Of a DNA stretch of 16,514 nt, positions 1 to 8,636 are shown in pieces. This stretch comes from CAZKTF01 sp964555565. GTDB lineage: Bacteria; Planctomycetota; JAJSAM01; JAKLKS01. Position numbers and translations under genes: made by a program. The DNA lies in the NCBI GenBank assembly GCA_964555565.1, contig CAZKTF010000057.1, positions 1 through 16,514 on the forward strand, in the 5' to 3' direction. Below the pieces are notes generated by a model that saw only the letters and a list, made by a program, of their open reading frames with translations, was not told the DNA's origin and did no database searches. The first letter of the stretch is position 1, and every line of letters begins with the position of its first letter.

Positions 1-1257
1 TCCTCGGTCCGGTGGGGGGAGCCGGTGCTCCTCCCCGAGGGGGAGTGGAGCGGGTTCGTGGAGTTCGACTTCAGGATGAGCCCGCTCGCGAAGGTCCGCG
101 GGGTCGGGCGGTTCTTCCTCGAGAGCGCGGGGGGCCCCGGCAGGCCCTTCCGCCTGCTCCTGGCCCCCGTGGGCTTCGACCCGCGGGACCTCCCGCCCAA
201 CGTGGAGATCTCCTCGCCGCGGGACTACGCCCCGGCGCTGGCCGCGGAGACGGGGCTCTTCGACACCGTGGGGTGGGCCTGCCTCACGAACCCGGTGAAG
301 GACGACCAGATGCCGGACGAGGCCTTCGTGGCCCACGTGAAGACGCTCCTCGATCAGCGCCGCCGCCTCCTCCTGAACGAGGTCGCGAAGCCGGACTGGC
401 GGTTCCTCTACGTCCTGTTCTCCGAGGTGGACCGGGTGCAGCACGCGCTCTGGAGGCACATCGATCCGGAGTCCCCGAGGCACGACCCCGCGCAGGCCGC
501 GCGGTTCGCCGGGGCGATCGAGGAGGCCTACGTCGCCACGGACCGGGTGATCGGGGAGGCCCTCGCGAAGGTCGGGGAGGACACCGCGGTGATCGTCCTC
601 TCCGACCACGGGTTCGCGCCCTTCCGGCGCGGCGTGAACCTGAACACCTGGCTCGTGGAGAACGGGTTCCTCTTCGCCAGGCCCGAGGCGGACGCCGCCC
701 TCGGGGGCGAGCGCAACCTGGCCCAGCTGTTCCAGGGGAAGGACTTCTTCGCGAAGGTCGATTGGACGCGGACGAAGGCCTACGCGCTCGGCCTCGGGCA
801 GATCTACGTCAACCTGAAGGGGCGCGAGCGGGAGGGCTGCGTCGAGCCGAGGGACTACGACGCGGTCTGCGCGCGGATCCGCGAGGGGCTCAAGGCACTC
901 CGCGACGGGGACAGGCCCGTGGTCCGGGAGGTCTACCGGGGGAAGGACATCTTCCACGGGCCGGCCACGGAGGGCACGGCCCCGGACCTGGTCCTCGGGT
1001 TCGAGTGGGGGTACCGCGTCTCCTGGCAGACCTGCCTCGGCGGCGGCGGCGAGGCCGTGATCGAGGACAACAGGCAGCGCTGGAGCGGGGACCACTGCTC
1101 CGTGGACCCCTCCCTCGTCCCCGGGATCCTCGTCTCCACGGTCCCCCTGGAGGCCGGGGGCGCCTCGGTGATCGACGTCGCGCCGACGGTCCTCGACCTC
1201 TTCGGCGTCAGGCCCCCGCCCGAGTGGGACGGGCGGACGCTGCTCGGGGGGAAGTGA
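1..1257 (+). CDS. Alkaline phosphatase family protein (phosphodiesterase/nucleotide pyrophosphatase type), 5' truncated
   Basis: The frame is open to the first base, so the true start and the N-terminal part lie outside the window. The visible 418 codons carry the C-terminal metal-binding half of an alkaline-phosphatase-superfamily hydrolase. Visible ligand-type motifs are Asp and His in SEVDRVQH (about 421-444), Asp-His in SDHGF (601-615), and the late His in GDHCS (codon 1093-1095). A late segment reading VIDVAPTVLDLFGVRPP is also typical of this superfamily. The family uses two metal ions to cleave phosphomonoesters or diesters. The nucleophile Thr/Ser and first metal site should be in the missing part. 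The spacing and the early GEWSGFV/FRLL segment resemble the predicted AlkP phosphohydrolase/phosphomutase group (COG3379-like). The substrate cannot be told. The stop TGA shares its A with the ATG of the next gene, so the two are probably co-translated. Confidence 0.85.
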   Translation, partial: SSVRWGEPVLLPEGEWSGFVEFDFRMSPLAKVRGVGRFFLESAGGPGRPFRLLLAPVGFDPRDLPPNVEISSPRDYAPALAAETGLFDTVGWACLTNPVKDDQMPDEAFVAHVKTLLDQRRRLLLNEVAKPDWRFLYVLFSEVDRVQHALWRHIDPESPRHDPAQAARFAGAIEEAYVATDRVIGEALAKVGEDTAVIVLSDHGFAPFRRGVNLNTWLVENGFLFARPEADAALGGERNLAQLFQGKDFFAKVDWTRTKAYALGLGQIYVNLKGREREGCVEPRDYDAVCARIREGLKALRDGDRPVVREVYRGKDIFHGPATEGTAPDLVLGFEWGYRVSWQTCLGGGGEAVIEDNRQRWSGDHCSVDPSLVPGILVSTVPLEAGGASVIDVAPTVLDLFGVRPPPEWDGRTLLGGK

Positions 1258-1844
1258 TGGCGGAGGAGGTCCCCGCGCCCCGGCGGGCGCGGCCCTGGTG
1301 GGCGCCGGTCCTCGCGGCGGGGTCCTTCGGACTCGGCGGCCTCCAGGTCCTCGCGGGCGGGCTGCTCGCCCTGGCGGCCCTGGCCGGGCCCCCCGAGGCC
1401 CGCGGGCCCTTCCTCCTCCTCGGCATGGCCTGGCTCGTCCCCGGGATCCTGCTGCTCGTCGCGGGCCTGGGGCTCGCCATCGGCCGGCCCTGGGGACGCC
1501 TGCTCTCCCTCGGCACCGTGGCGGTGGCCTTCGCGTGCTTCGTCGCCGTGGGTGTCCAGCGGCGCGGGATCCCGCCCGCGGTGGCCGCCATCGGCGAGTG
1601 GGGACTCGGCCGCCCCGAGGCCCCGAAGTGGGCGAAGGACCTCTACGAGCAGTGGCGCGCGGACTTCGAGAAGCGGACGGGCGAGAAGGACCCCATGGCG
1701 ATGCTCCGGCAGCCGGCCCAGGCGGGCGCCATCGGCTGGGCCTACACGGGCCTCTGCGCCTGCCCGGTCGTCCCCTGGTACCTGGTCCTCCTCTTCGCCC
1801 TCGCCCCCCCCTGGGGCCGGCGCGCGACCGTGCAGGGCCCCTGA
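1257..1844 (+). CDS. Small integral membrane protein, four predicted helices, unknown function
   Basis: This is a 195-aa protein that I do not recognise. The start ATG overlaps the TGA of the phosphohydrolase gene by one base (TGATG), which decides the start and indicates coupling. Hydrophobic stretches at about residues 16-43, 51-75, 82-100 and 157-183 look like four membrane helices. They are separated by a soluble loop (about 101-156) rich in charged residues, with WAKDLYEQWRADFEKRTGEKD near its middle. A short Arg/Pro-rich N-terminus precedes the first helix, and the last helix contains CACPVVPWY. No catalytic motif is visible. It ends five bases before the stop codon of the convergent phospholipase D-like gene, leaving no room for an independent terminator. 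It is probably an inner-membrane protein made together with the upstream hydrolase. Confidence 0.7.
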   Translation: MAEEVPAPRRARPWWAPVLAAGSFGLGGLQVLAGGLLALAALAGPPEARGPFLLLGMAWLVPGILLLVAGLGLAIGRPWGRLLSLGTVAVAFACFVAVGVQRRGIPPAVAAIGEWGLGRPEAPKWAKDLYEQWRADFEKRTGEKDPMAMLRQPAQAGAIGWAYTGLCACPVVPWYLVLLFALAPPWGRRATVQGP

Positions 1845-1849
1845 CCCGC

Positions 1850-3124
1850 CTAGAGGAACAGGCGCAACAGCCGGCAGACGTTCTCGCGGACCTTCTGGAG
1901 GAAGGGGCGGCGGGACCAGGTGTCCGCGTCCAGGGCCCGGGAACGGCGGAGGTCGTCCTCGTAGACCTGCTCCATGGACCGGGCGAAATCCCGGCCGAGG
2001 ACGTCCACCGAGACCTCCTGGTTCACGCGGAAGGAGCGGATGTCCATGTTCGCCGACCCGAGGATCGACCACTCCCCGTCCACCACCACGCTCTTGGCGT
2101 GGAGGACGGTCTCGAGCCTCTCGTGGATCCGCACGCCCGCCCGCAGGAGCCCGCCGTAGGTGGACCTCCCGGCGTGGAGCGCCAGGGGGACGTCGGACTG
2201 CGAAGGGACCACGAGCCCCACGTCCACGCCGCGGCGCGCCGCGCGCCGCAGGCTCCAGAGCACTCGGATGTCGGGGAGGAAGTAGGCCTGCGTCGCGTGG
2301 ATCGACTTCTCGGCGGCGCGCAGCGCCCGGCGCAGGACCATCCGCACGTAGGGGCGCCCGACGCCGAACACGGGCGACGTGGGGAGGACGCGCACGGCGT
2401 GGTCCCCCTCCGGCGCCAGGTCGGGGAAGTAGGCGGCCTCGGGGACCGCCCCGCGGCCGAGTTCGCGGTAGAGCGTCGCGAGGAGGACCCGCTGGAGCTG
2501 CGCCACGGCCGGGCCCTGGATGCGGACGTGCGTGTCGCGCCAGCGGCCCGGGATGACGCCGTCGGAGTCGTACTCGTCCCCGATGTTCATCCCGCCCGTG
2601 AACCCGACCCGCCCGTCCACCACGAGGATCTTCCGGTGGTCGCGGTTGTTGAGGACCCACCGCTTCCCGTGGCGCACCCGCCAGGGCGCGACCGGGTGGA
2701 AGACGAGCACCTGGACCCCGGCCCGGCGGAGCCGCTCGAAGAAGGCGTCGGGCGTGTGCCAGCACCCGACCGCGTCCACGATCAGGTTGACCGTGACGCC
2801 GGCCGCGGCCCTCCGCACGAGGGCCTCGGCGAACCGCCTCCCGACGGCGTCGTCCTGGAAGATGTAGGTCTCCAGGTTCACGTGGTCCCGGGCCGCCTCG
2901 ATCGCCTCGAGCATCCCGGCGTAGGCCTCCCGCCCGTGCCGGTACAGCGTGCAGTGGTTCCCGAAGGTGACCGGGTGGGCGCGGAAGTGCCCCAGGGCGC
3001 GGAGGAGGCGGTCCGAGAAGCCCCGCGGGGTCCCGGGGTCGGGGGCGGCGCGGGGGGGGCCGACGATCGCCTCCCGGAGCCTCTCGAGCGCGGGGGCGTT
3101 CGGCCGGCCGGTCGGGACGGTCAT
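1850..3124 (-). CDS. Cardiolipin synthase / phospholipase D-family protein
   Basis: This 424-aa protein has two complete HKD motifs: H163-x-K165-x4-D170 (HRKILVVD, followed by GRVGFTGGMNIGDEY) and H342-x-K344-x4-D349 (HAKSVVVD, followed by GSANMDIRS). In the PLD superfamily the two motifs form one active site with a covalent phospho-His. The GGMNI/D and GSAN/D patterns after each motif are those of bacterial cardiolipin synthases, which condense phosphatidylglycerol into cardiolipin. There is no N-terminal membrane helix pair and the length is near 420 residues, so it resembles the shorter ClsB/ClsC type more than ClsA. The start ATG (3124-3122) overlaps the TGA stop of the upstream AsmA-like gene as ATGA, so the two genes form an operon. 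Other PLD activities such as a transphosphatidylase with another acceptor cannot be excluded. Confidence 0.9.
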   Translation of the reverse strand: MTVPTGRPNAPALERLREAIVGPPRAAPDPGTPRGFSDRLLRALGHFRAHPVTFGNHCTLYRHGREAYAGMLEAIEAARDHVNLETYIFQDDAVGRRFAEALVRRAAAGVTVNLIVDAVGCWHTPDAFFERLRRAGVQVLVFHPVAPWRVRHGKRWVLNNRDHRKILVVDGRVGFTGGMNIGDEYDSDGVIPGRWRDTHVRIQGPAVAQLQRVLLATLYRELGRGAVPEAAYFPDLAPEGDHAVRVLPTSPVFGVGRPYVRMVLRRALRAAEKSIHATQAYFLPDIRVLWSLRRAARRGVDVGLVVPSQSDVPLALHAGRSTYGGLLRAGVRIHERLETVLHAKSVVVDGEWSILGSANMDIRSFRVNQEVSVDVLGRDFARSMEQVYEDDLRRSRALDADTWSRRPFLQKVRENVCRLLRLFL

Positions 3125-6100
3125 TCGTCCTTCCCGCCGAGGAGGTCCTCCAGCCGCTTCTTCAGGGCGTCCCCGACGGCCCCCCCGGCGATCTTCTTCA
3201 GGTCCGGGGGCTTCACCTTCGGCCTGGAGAGGGAGCCGCCGAGCCCGAAGGGGAGGTTCCCGTCGGCGTCGAGGACGGGGGCGAGCCGCTCCCGCCGCTT
3301 CTTCCCCATCCGGAGGGCGCGCGCGGAGAGGGCGTAGTCGAGCTTCCCTTCCAGGGTCGTGGAGCCCTTGAGCACCATGGCGTGCTCCTTCCCGTCCACG
3401 ACGAGGCGCTCGTTCCAGACCCGCCCGTCGTGCACGGTGAAGGCCGTGGCCAGCGACGAGAAGGCCATCTCCTTCCCCCCGCCGAGGAGCGAGAGGACCT
3501 CGCCGAGGATGCTCCCGCCCGCCACGCTCCCGTCCTCCACGGCGAGGGTCCCCCCGCCGCGCAGGACCGGCTTCACCGCCTCCCAGTCCTTCCCCTCGCC
3601 CTCGAGCCGGAGGTCGGTCCGGAGCTTCCCGCTCACGGCCCCCCCGCCCTCCAGCGCGAAGAGCGGCACGACCTGGGCGAGGAGATCCCCGAGCGCGCGA
3701 TCGACCTGGACCCCCGCCGCGTGGACCTCGAGCGTGTGCCTGTGGTCGCGGTCGGCGAGGCCCAGCGTGGCCTTCCCCGCCACCGTGCCGCCGTTCACCG
3801 CGGCCCGGAAGGTGCGGGCCGCGAAGACCCCGCCCTGGAGGAGCGCCTCCAGCTCCACGCCCGTGGCCTCGAAGGGGCGGGTCCGGACCCGGTCGAGGGA
3901 CAGTCTCCCCGACCCGCCCAGCGAGGCGACCTCGAGGGGACCGCGCGCCTCCACGGTGCCCTTCACGCGCCCGACCACGAGACCCGCCACCGGCACCAGC
4001 GAGGGCCGAGAGCGGCAGAGCCCCGCGAGGTCGAGGTCCAGATCGACCTTCGCGTCCAGGGTCGCGGGGGCGGCGCCGAGGGCCGCGCTCCCGGACGCCC
4101 CGAGCGTCCCGTCGTCCGCCTTCAGGTCCAGGCGGCCCCGGACCGACTTCCCCTTCCGGTCCAGGTCGGCGGCCAGGTCCGCGCGGACCGAGCGCTGGGT
4201 CCAGGCCTCGCGCCCCCTGGGCTCCGGGAGCCGCAGCCCCTCCACGCCCGCGTTCCCCTCGAACCGAACCGGGGCGTCCCCGTCGGCGGCCCGGGCGGTG
4301 AGGGAGAAGGACAGCGCCCCCGCGGCCCCCGGCGCCGGGGCGCCGAGCCCCGCGCGCTCGAGGAGATCGAGGAGGCGCCCGAGGTCCCCCCCGCCCGAGG
4401 CCCTGGCGTCCACCGCGCCCGCGCCGGAGAAGGAGCCCGACGCGCGGAGGTCCACCGGCGCGCCCTCCGCGAGGAGGTCGGTCACCGCGGCCGAGAGCGC
4501 CCCCGCGACCCGGGAGACGCGGAGCCCCTCGAACCGGAGCGTGCCCCCGGTCCCCGGGTCCTTCGCGAGGAGCCCCAGGGCGGCGGCCCGCGCCAGCGCG
4601 GGCCCCAGGGCCACCGCGCCCTTCCCCCGGACCTCCAGGTCCCCGCCGGCGCCGACGTTCCCCTCGAGGGTCGCCTCCAGCGGGGCGGAGGCGACCCCGG
4701 CGGACGCGACCACCGACCGGTCCGGTCGCAGTTCGGCCTTCAGCGGGCGGAGGACGACGCGCGGCTCGCGGACCTCCCGCGCCGGGGCCCCCCCTTCGGC
4801 GGGGAGGCGGAGGAGGAGGTCGGTCCCCTCCAGCGTCCCCTCGGCCGCGAGGGACGCGAGGCCCGGGGTCCAGCGGACGGGGCCGTTCCATGTGGCGACC
4901 CCGGCGGCCTCGGCGGGGATCGCGACGCCGGCGCCGCGCGCGGCGTCGAGCAGGGGGTCGATCTCCGCGCGGGCCTCCCCGTCCAGCGACCCGGAGCCGT
5001 CCGGCGCGACCCGCCCGCGGGCCGAGAGCCGCGCGTGCGCCGCCTCGACGGTCAGGGCGCGGATCTCAGTCTCCGCGGGGTGCAGCGCGATGTCGAAGGC
5101 GATCTCCACGCGCGGCTCACGGAAGGGCCGGCTCCCCTTCCCCGGCGGGACGACCTCGAGCCCCGTCACCGTCGCCTTCCCCGAGGCGGAGCCCTCGCCG
5201 GCCTTCTTCCCCAGCGTGGCGTGGACCTCGAGCGTCCCGGCCACGCGCCCGGGGGGGGCGAGCCCGAAGGGGCGCGCCAGCGCCGCCGCGCCGTCGAGCC
5301 GCAGGGCCGCGTCCGCGACGAAGGACGCATCGCCCGCGGCCGTCGTCTCCCCCCGCACCGTGCCGCGGAGCCACCCGGATTCCACGCGGGCCGCGTTCAC
5401 CGTGAGGCCGCCCCCCCGCCGCTCGCTGAGGTCCAGCGCCAGGGTCGTGAGCGGCTCGAGGAACGCCGCCTCCCCCTCGCCCGGGTCCGCCTGGACGTCC
5501 TCGAGCTTGAGGTCCGCCGTCCAGCGCTGGCCGCTCGCGTCGGCCGTGGCGCGGAAGTCGGCGCGGAGGCTCCCGCGGAGGTCCCCGCGGGAGGGGATGC
5601 CCAGGTCCCTCGCCCGTCGCACCGCCGCGCCGAGATCGACCTGCGCGCGGGCGGTCCCGTTCCAGCCGGTGCCCCGGGCCCTTGCGAGATCGACCCCCAG
5701 GTCCAGGCCCGGGGCGCGGAGGCGCGCCCCCCCGATCTCCAGGACGTCCCCCGGGTCCCCGCGGAAGCCCCCCTCGAGGAGGAGTTCCTGCTCGTCCAGG
5801 CGCCGCGCCCGGCCGCCGAACGCGCCCGCGAGGGCGATCCCCTTCGCGCGGAGTTCCACCTTCCCGTCCTCGACGAGCCCCCCGGCGAGCCGGCCCGAGA
5901 GGCTCCCCTCGACCGTCCCGCGCGCCTCCTCCACCCCGGCGAGGGCGCGGAGGAGCGGCGCGACCTCGGCGAGGTCCACCGCCGCCAGGAGGAGGGACAG
6001 GTCGCCCTCGACCTTCCCCGGCGGAAGGGTCCGGCCGGCGGCGAAGGGGCGCACCGTCGCGCGGAGCGTGAGCTTCCCGCCCTTCCCCGCGTCGAGCGTC

Positions 6101-6783
6101 GCCTCCACGGCGCAGGCGCCGTCGCGGGTCGCGTCCACGCGGGCTTCGAAGCCCCCCATCCGCCTCTCGGTCCCGTCCTCCAGGACCACGAGGAGCGTCC
6201 CCTCGCGCACCGCGAGGTGGACCTCGAAGGGCGGGACCTCCTCCGCGGGTTCCCCGGCCGGGCCCCCCCGCGCCTCCGGCCGCGGCTTCACCGGCCCGGC
6301 GCCCGGCGGGCCCGGGGGGGCCGGCCGGAGGTCGATCCGCAGGACCGGGCGGAGGACCTCGATGCGGGGCACTTCGTAGGACCCGCGGAGGCAGGCGAAG
6401 AGCCGGGGGGACGCCACGACCTCCTCCACCCGGAGCAGCACCCGGTCCCCCTCGCCGGGCCCGGCGCGCAGGACGAGCCCGCGGAGGCGGGTCTCGCCCC
6501 AGCCTGCGTCGATCCCCTCGAGCGAGAGCCGACGGCCCAGGCCCGAGGATGCCGAGGCCTCCACGCGCCGCCGGACCCAGTCCATGGAGGCGATGGCGGG
6601 GAGGCACGCCACGAGGATCGCGAGGAGGCCGAGGACCGAGCCCAGCACGACGAGGAGCCGGCGCCGGCGGCGGCGCCGCGGGGTCGCGGTCGTCGGGGGA
6701 GCGGGGTCCGCGGGGGGAGACGGGGGCGGATCGATCACGGGTGGGGGTTCGGGTCCAGGGGCGCGCCGGAGGGGGGCCAGCAT
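3121..6783 (-). CDS. AsmA-like (DUF748/AsmA C-terminal domain) membrane-anchored protein
   Basis: This is a 1220-aa protein with a cytoplasmic Pro-rich N-tail, a run of seven arginines (R36-R42), one membrane helix (about 43-65), then a very long periplasmic region. That region has repeating beta-strand-like segments of the form LEVHATLG, ARVDATRDG and LEGKLDYALSARAL. The start of the soluble part (RRRVEASASSGLGRRLSLEGI...LRGLVLRAGPGEGD...VEEVVASPRLFA) and the C-terminal block (VLRGGGTLAVEDGSVAGGSILGEVLSLL...FSSLATAFTVHDGRV) match AsmA-family architecture. Members form long beta-grooved proteins implicated in lipid traffic or outer-membrane assembly in diderm bacteria. Its operon partner is a cardiolipin synthase-like gene (ATGA overlap), which fits a phospholipid role. 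The start ATG at 6783 has a purine-rich AAGGGGG about nine bases upstream on the coding strand. It is divergent from the first HEAT gene across 78 bp. Confidence 0.85.
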   Translation of the reverse strand: MLAPLRRAPGPEPPPVIDPPPSPPADPAPPTTATPRRRRRRRLLVVLGSVLGLLAILVACLPAIASMDWVRRRVEASASSGLGRRLSLEGIDAGWGETRLRGLVLRAGPGEGDRVLLRVEEVVASPRLFACLRGSYEVPRIEVLRPVLRIDLRPAPPGPPGAGPVKPRPEARGGPAGEPAEEVPPFEVHLAVREGTLLVVLEDGTERRMGGFEARVDATRDGACAVEATLDAGKGGKLTLRATVRPFAAGRTLPPGKVEGDLSLLLAAVDLAEVAPLLRALAGVEEARGTVEGSLSGRLAGGLVEDGKVELRAKGIALAGAFGGRARRLDEQELLLEGGFRGDPGDVLEIGGARLRAPGLDLGVDLARARGTGWNGTARAQVDLGAAVRRARDLGIPSRGDLRGSLRADFRATADASGQRWTADLKLEDVQADPGEGEAAFLEPLTTLALDLSERRGGGLTVNAARVESGWLRGTVRGETTAAGDASFVADAALRLDGAAALARPFGLAPPGRVAGTLEVHATLGKKAGEGSASGKATVTGLEVVPPGKGSRPFREPRVEIAFDIALHPAETEIRALTVEAAHARLSARGRVAPDGSGSLDGEARAEIDPLLDAARGAGVAIPAEAAGVATWNGPVRWTPGLASLAAEGTLEGTDLLLRLPAEGGAPAREVREPRVVLRPLKAELRPDRSVVASAGVASAPLEATLEGNVGAGGDLEVRGKGAVALGPALARAAALGLLAKDPGTGGTLRFEGLRVSRVAGALSAAVTDLLAEGAPVDLRASGSFSGAGAVDARASGGGDLGRLLDLLERAGLGAPAPGAAGALSFSLTARAADGDAPVRFEGNAGVEGLRLPEPRGREAWTQRSVRADLAADLDRKGKSVRGRLDLKADDGTLGASGSAALGAAPATLDAKVDLDLDLAGLCRSRPSLVPVAGLVVGRVKGTVEARGPLEVASLGGSGRLSLDRVRTRPFEATGVELEALLQGGVFAARTFRAAVNGGTVAGKATLGLADRDHRHTLEVHAAGVQVDRALGDLLAQVVPLFALEGGGAVSGKLRTDLRLEGEGKDWEAVKPVLRGGGTLAVEDGSVAGGSILGEVLSLLGGGKEMAFSSLATAFTVHDGRVWNERLVVDGKEHAMVLKGSTTLEGKLDYALSARALRMGKKRRERLAPVLDADGNLPFGLGGSLSRPKVKPPDLKKIAGGAVGDALKKRLEDLLGGKDE

Positions 6784-6798
6784 ACCCGGAGAGCCCCC

Positions 6799-6826
6799 TT
6801 GCGCCGTGCGCGGGGCGCCCTAGGAT
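6799..6826 (+). promoter_or_regulatory. Sigma-70-like promoter of the first HEAT-repeat gene
   Basis: TTGCGC (6799-6804), a 16-base spacer and TAGGAT (6821-6826) resemble -35 and -10 boxes. The same hexamers, the same spacing and the same GCCCTAGGAT context recur at 8575-8602 before the second HEAT gene. The expected transcription start is near 6833, leaving a leader of about 29 bases with a good ribosome site (GGAGGAG, 6851-6857) before the ATG at 6862. Confidence 0.6.
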
Positions 6827-6861
6827 CGAGCGCGAGGGGCGGGGAGGGCGGGAGGAGCGGC

Positions 6862-8565
6862 ATGCGGATCGTCGTGGCCCTGGTCGCCGGCGCCTCGGCC
6901 CTCGCCCTGGCGGCGCCGGGGGCCCTCGCCCACGGGGGGCAGTACAAGTCTCCGGGCGGCCGGAACCTCACCGACCCCACCGCACCCCTGCCGGGGAGGC
7001 CCACGCCCACCACCTGGGAGGACTGGTGGTGGGCGAACCGCGACCGCTACATCGACCTCGCCCGGCGGCTGCGCGCGGTGCGCGCCGACGGGACGGCCAC
7101 GCCGCTCGGGGCCCCGTCCCGCCCGGGGGGCTCGCCGGAGGATCCCCCTTCCCCCCCGGCCAACCCGAGGGCGCTCCAGGAGGCCGAGATCCTCCCCGCG
7201 CTCACCAGGGCCCTGAAGGACCCCTCCACCGCGGAGGTGCGCTCCGCCGCGGCCATCGCCCTGGGCAAGCTCGGCTTCCCCCGCTCTCTCGTGGACCTCC
7301 GCAGGGCGCGCAAGGACCGCCACCCGGACGTCCGCGACGGGGCCACGCTGGCCATGGGGATGATCGGCGACGCCCTCGCCCTGGAGGACCTGCGGGCGAT
7401 CCTGTTCGACCCGGGCGAGCCGGACCGGACCCGCGGCTTCGCGGCGCTGGGCCTGGGGTTCCTGGGAGGGGACGCCGCCGCGGCGGAGCTCCTGGCCTTC
7501 TTCGCGCCCGAGGCGGACGCGGAGCGGGTCGGTGGGATCCAGCGGGGCGACGCGTCCCGCGCCGCCGCGGTGATCGCGCTCGGCCTCACGCGCTCCCGGC
7601 AGGCGGCCGGGGCCCTCCGGAAGGAGTTCGCCTCGGGGATCCGGCTCTCGGGCATCCCGAGGGCCTGCGCCGCTCTCGCCCTGGCCCGCCTGGGGGACCG
7701 GGAGGCGATCCCGCTCCTCCTCGAGGGGATGAAGCACGACGAGGAGGCGATGCGGCAGTGCGCGGCCGTCGCGCTCGGGGTCCTCGGCACCCCGGGCGAC
7801 GAGGCCGTGGTCGCCGTCCTCGAGAAGGCCGCCCGGGACGACAACGGCTTCGGGGTCCGCCAGCTCGCGCTCCAGGCCCTCGGCCGGATCTCCGGGGAGC
7901 GCGCGAAGAAGGCGCTCCGCGGGCTGCTCGACTCCGCGCACCGGATCGACGTCCCCTGGGTCGCGCTGGCCCTCGGCCAGACGCGGGACGGGGAGTCCGC
8001 GGCGGTCCTGCGGAAGCGGTTCCGGGAGGAGCGGGAGGCGGGCGCGCGGGCGTGCTACGCGCTGGCGCTCGGGCTCGTCGGCGACCGGGAGTCCGCCGGG
8101 GACCTCCGCCTCGCCGCGGCGCTCCAGGGGGACACGACCGTCCGGTTCTACGCCCTCACCGCCCTCGGACTCCTCGACGACCGGGGCTCGGCCGCCCTCG
8201 TGCGGAAGATCCTCGTGGAGGAGCGGGAGCCGCTGCTGCGGCTCGGGGCCGCCACCACCCTCGCCATGCTGGGGGACCGCGGGGCGGTCCCCGCCCTCGT
8301 GAAGCTCGCGCGGGGGAACGAGGGCGTCTACGTCCGCAGCCACTCCTGCTACCTCCTCGGCGTCATCGGGGACCTCGGCGCGGTTCGCGTCCTCCTCGAG
8401 GTCGTGGACGACCCCGCCGAGATCGCGCTGGTCCGGACGCACGCGGTGGCGGGCCTCGGCGTCCTCGCCGACCGGAGCGCAATCCCCCTCCTCGCGGGCC
8501 TCGGCGTGGACGGGAATCCCTTCATGGACGTGGACCCCCTGCGGGAGGTGATGTCGTTCCTGTGA
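6862..8565 (+). CDS. Secreted HEAT-repeat protein, paralog 1
   Basis: This is a 567-aa protein. GGAGGAG at 6851-6857, four bases before the ATG, fixes the start. A signal peptide (residues 1-23, ending APGALA) predicts a mature N-terminus of H24-G-G-Q-Y-K. Next come a Pro/Gly-rich stretch, a Trp-rich segment (W52, W55-W57, then NRDRYIDL), and a low-complexity linker to about residue 105. The rest is a solenoid of about 30-residue helical repeats of the HEAT/PBS-lyase type, with pattern VRSAAAIALGKLG, ACAALALARLGD and RQCAAVALGVLG. The C-terminus reads DPLREVMSFL, echoed in the two paralogs downstream. HEAT solenoids are binding scaffolds and no catalytic motif is seen. It probably acts outside the cytoplasm. 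It has its own promoter and is the first of three tandem copies. Confidence 0.85.
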   Translation: MRIVVALVAGASALALAAPGALAHGGQYKSPGGRNLTDPTAPLPGRPTPTTWEDWWWANRDRYIDLARRLRAVRADGTATPLGAPSRPGGSPEDPPSPPANPRALQEAEILPALTRALKDPSTAEVRSAAAIALGKLGFPRSLVDLRRARKDRHPDVRDGATLAMGMIGDALALEDLRAILFDPGEPDRTRGFAALGLGFLGGDAAAAELLAFFAPEADAERVGGIQRGDASRAAAVIALGLTRSRQAAGALRKEFASGIRLSGIPRACAALALARLGDREAIPLLLEGMKHDEEAMRQCAAVALGVLGTPGDEAVVAVLEKAARDDNGFGVRQLALQALGRISGERAKKALRGLLDSAHRIDVPWVALALGQTRDGESAAVLRKRFREEREAGARACYALALGLVGDRESAGDLRLAAALQGDTTVRFYALTALGLLDDRGSAALVRKILVEEREPLLRLGAATTLAMLGDRGAVPALVKLARGNEGVYVRSHSCYLLGVIGDLGAVRVLLEVVDDPAEIALVRTHAVAGLGVLADRSAIPLLAGLGVDGNPFMDVDPLREVMSFL

Positions 8566-8574
8566 GGCTACTAC

Positions 8575-8602
8575 TTGCGCCCGTGGCAGTTGGCCCTAGG
8601 AT
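8575..8602 (+). promoter_or_regulatory. Sigma-70-like promoter of the second HEAT-repeat gene
   Basis: TTGCGC (8575-8580), 16 bases, TAGGAT (8597-8602) match the promoter before paralog 1 in both hexamers and spacing, and in the GCCC directly before TAGGAT. The rest of the spacer differs, so this is conserved signal and not just copied flank. The predicted transcription start near 8609 lies downstream of the ATG at 8601, which argues that translation begins at the ATG at 8637. Confidence 0.6.
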
Positions 8603-8636
8603 GGGAGTGGTCTCGACCTTGCGGGGGTGCCAGGCC

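Noticed and set aside
933..2765. Long minus-strand open frame of about 610 codons
   Set aside because: It runs antisense through three better-supported genes and its translation is Arg/Gly/Pro low-complexity, as expected for shadow frames in very GC-rich DNA.
5117..6607. Long open frame of 496 codons on the AsmA strand in another frame
   Set aside because: It lies wholly inside the AsmA-like gene in another frame, and its Arg/Gly/Pro-rich translation has no family features.
8601..8636. ATG at 8601 as start of HEAT paralog 2
   Set aside because: It overlaps the conserved TAGGAT box and would put 12 extra residues ahead of a normal signal peptide.
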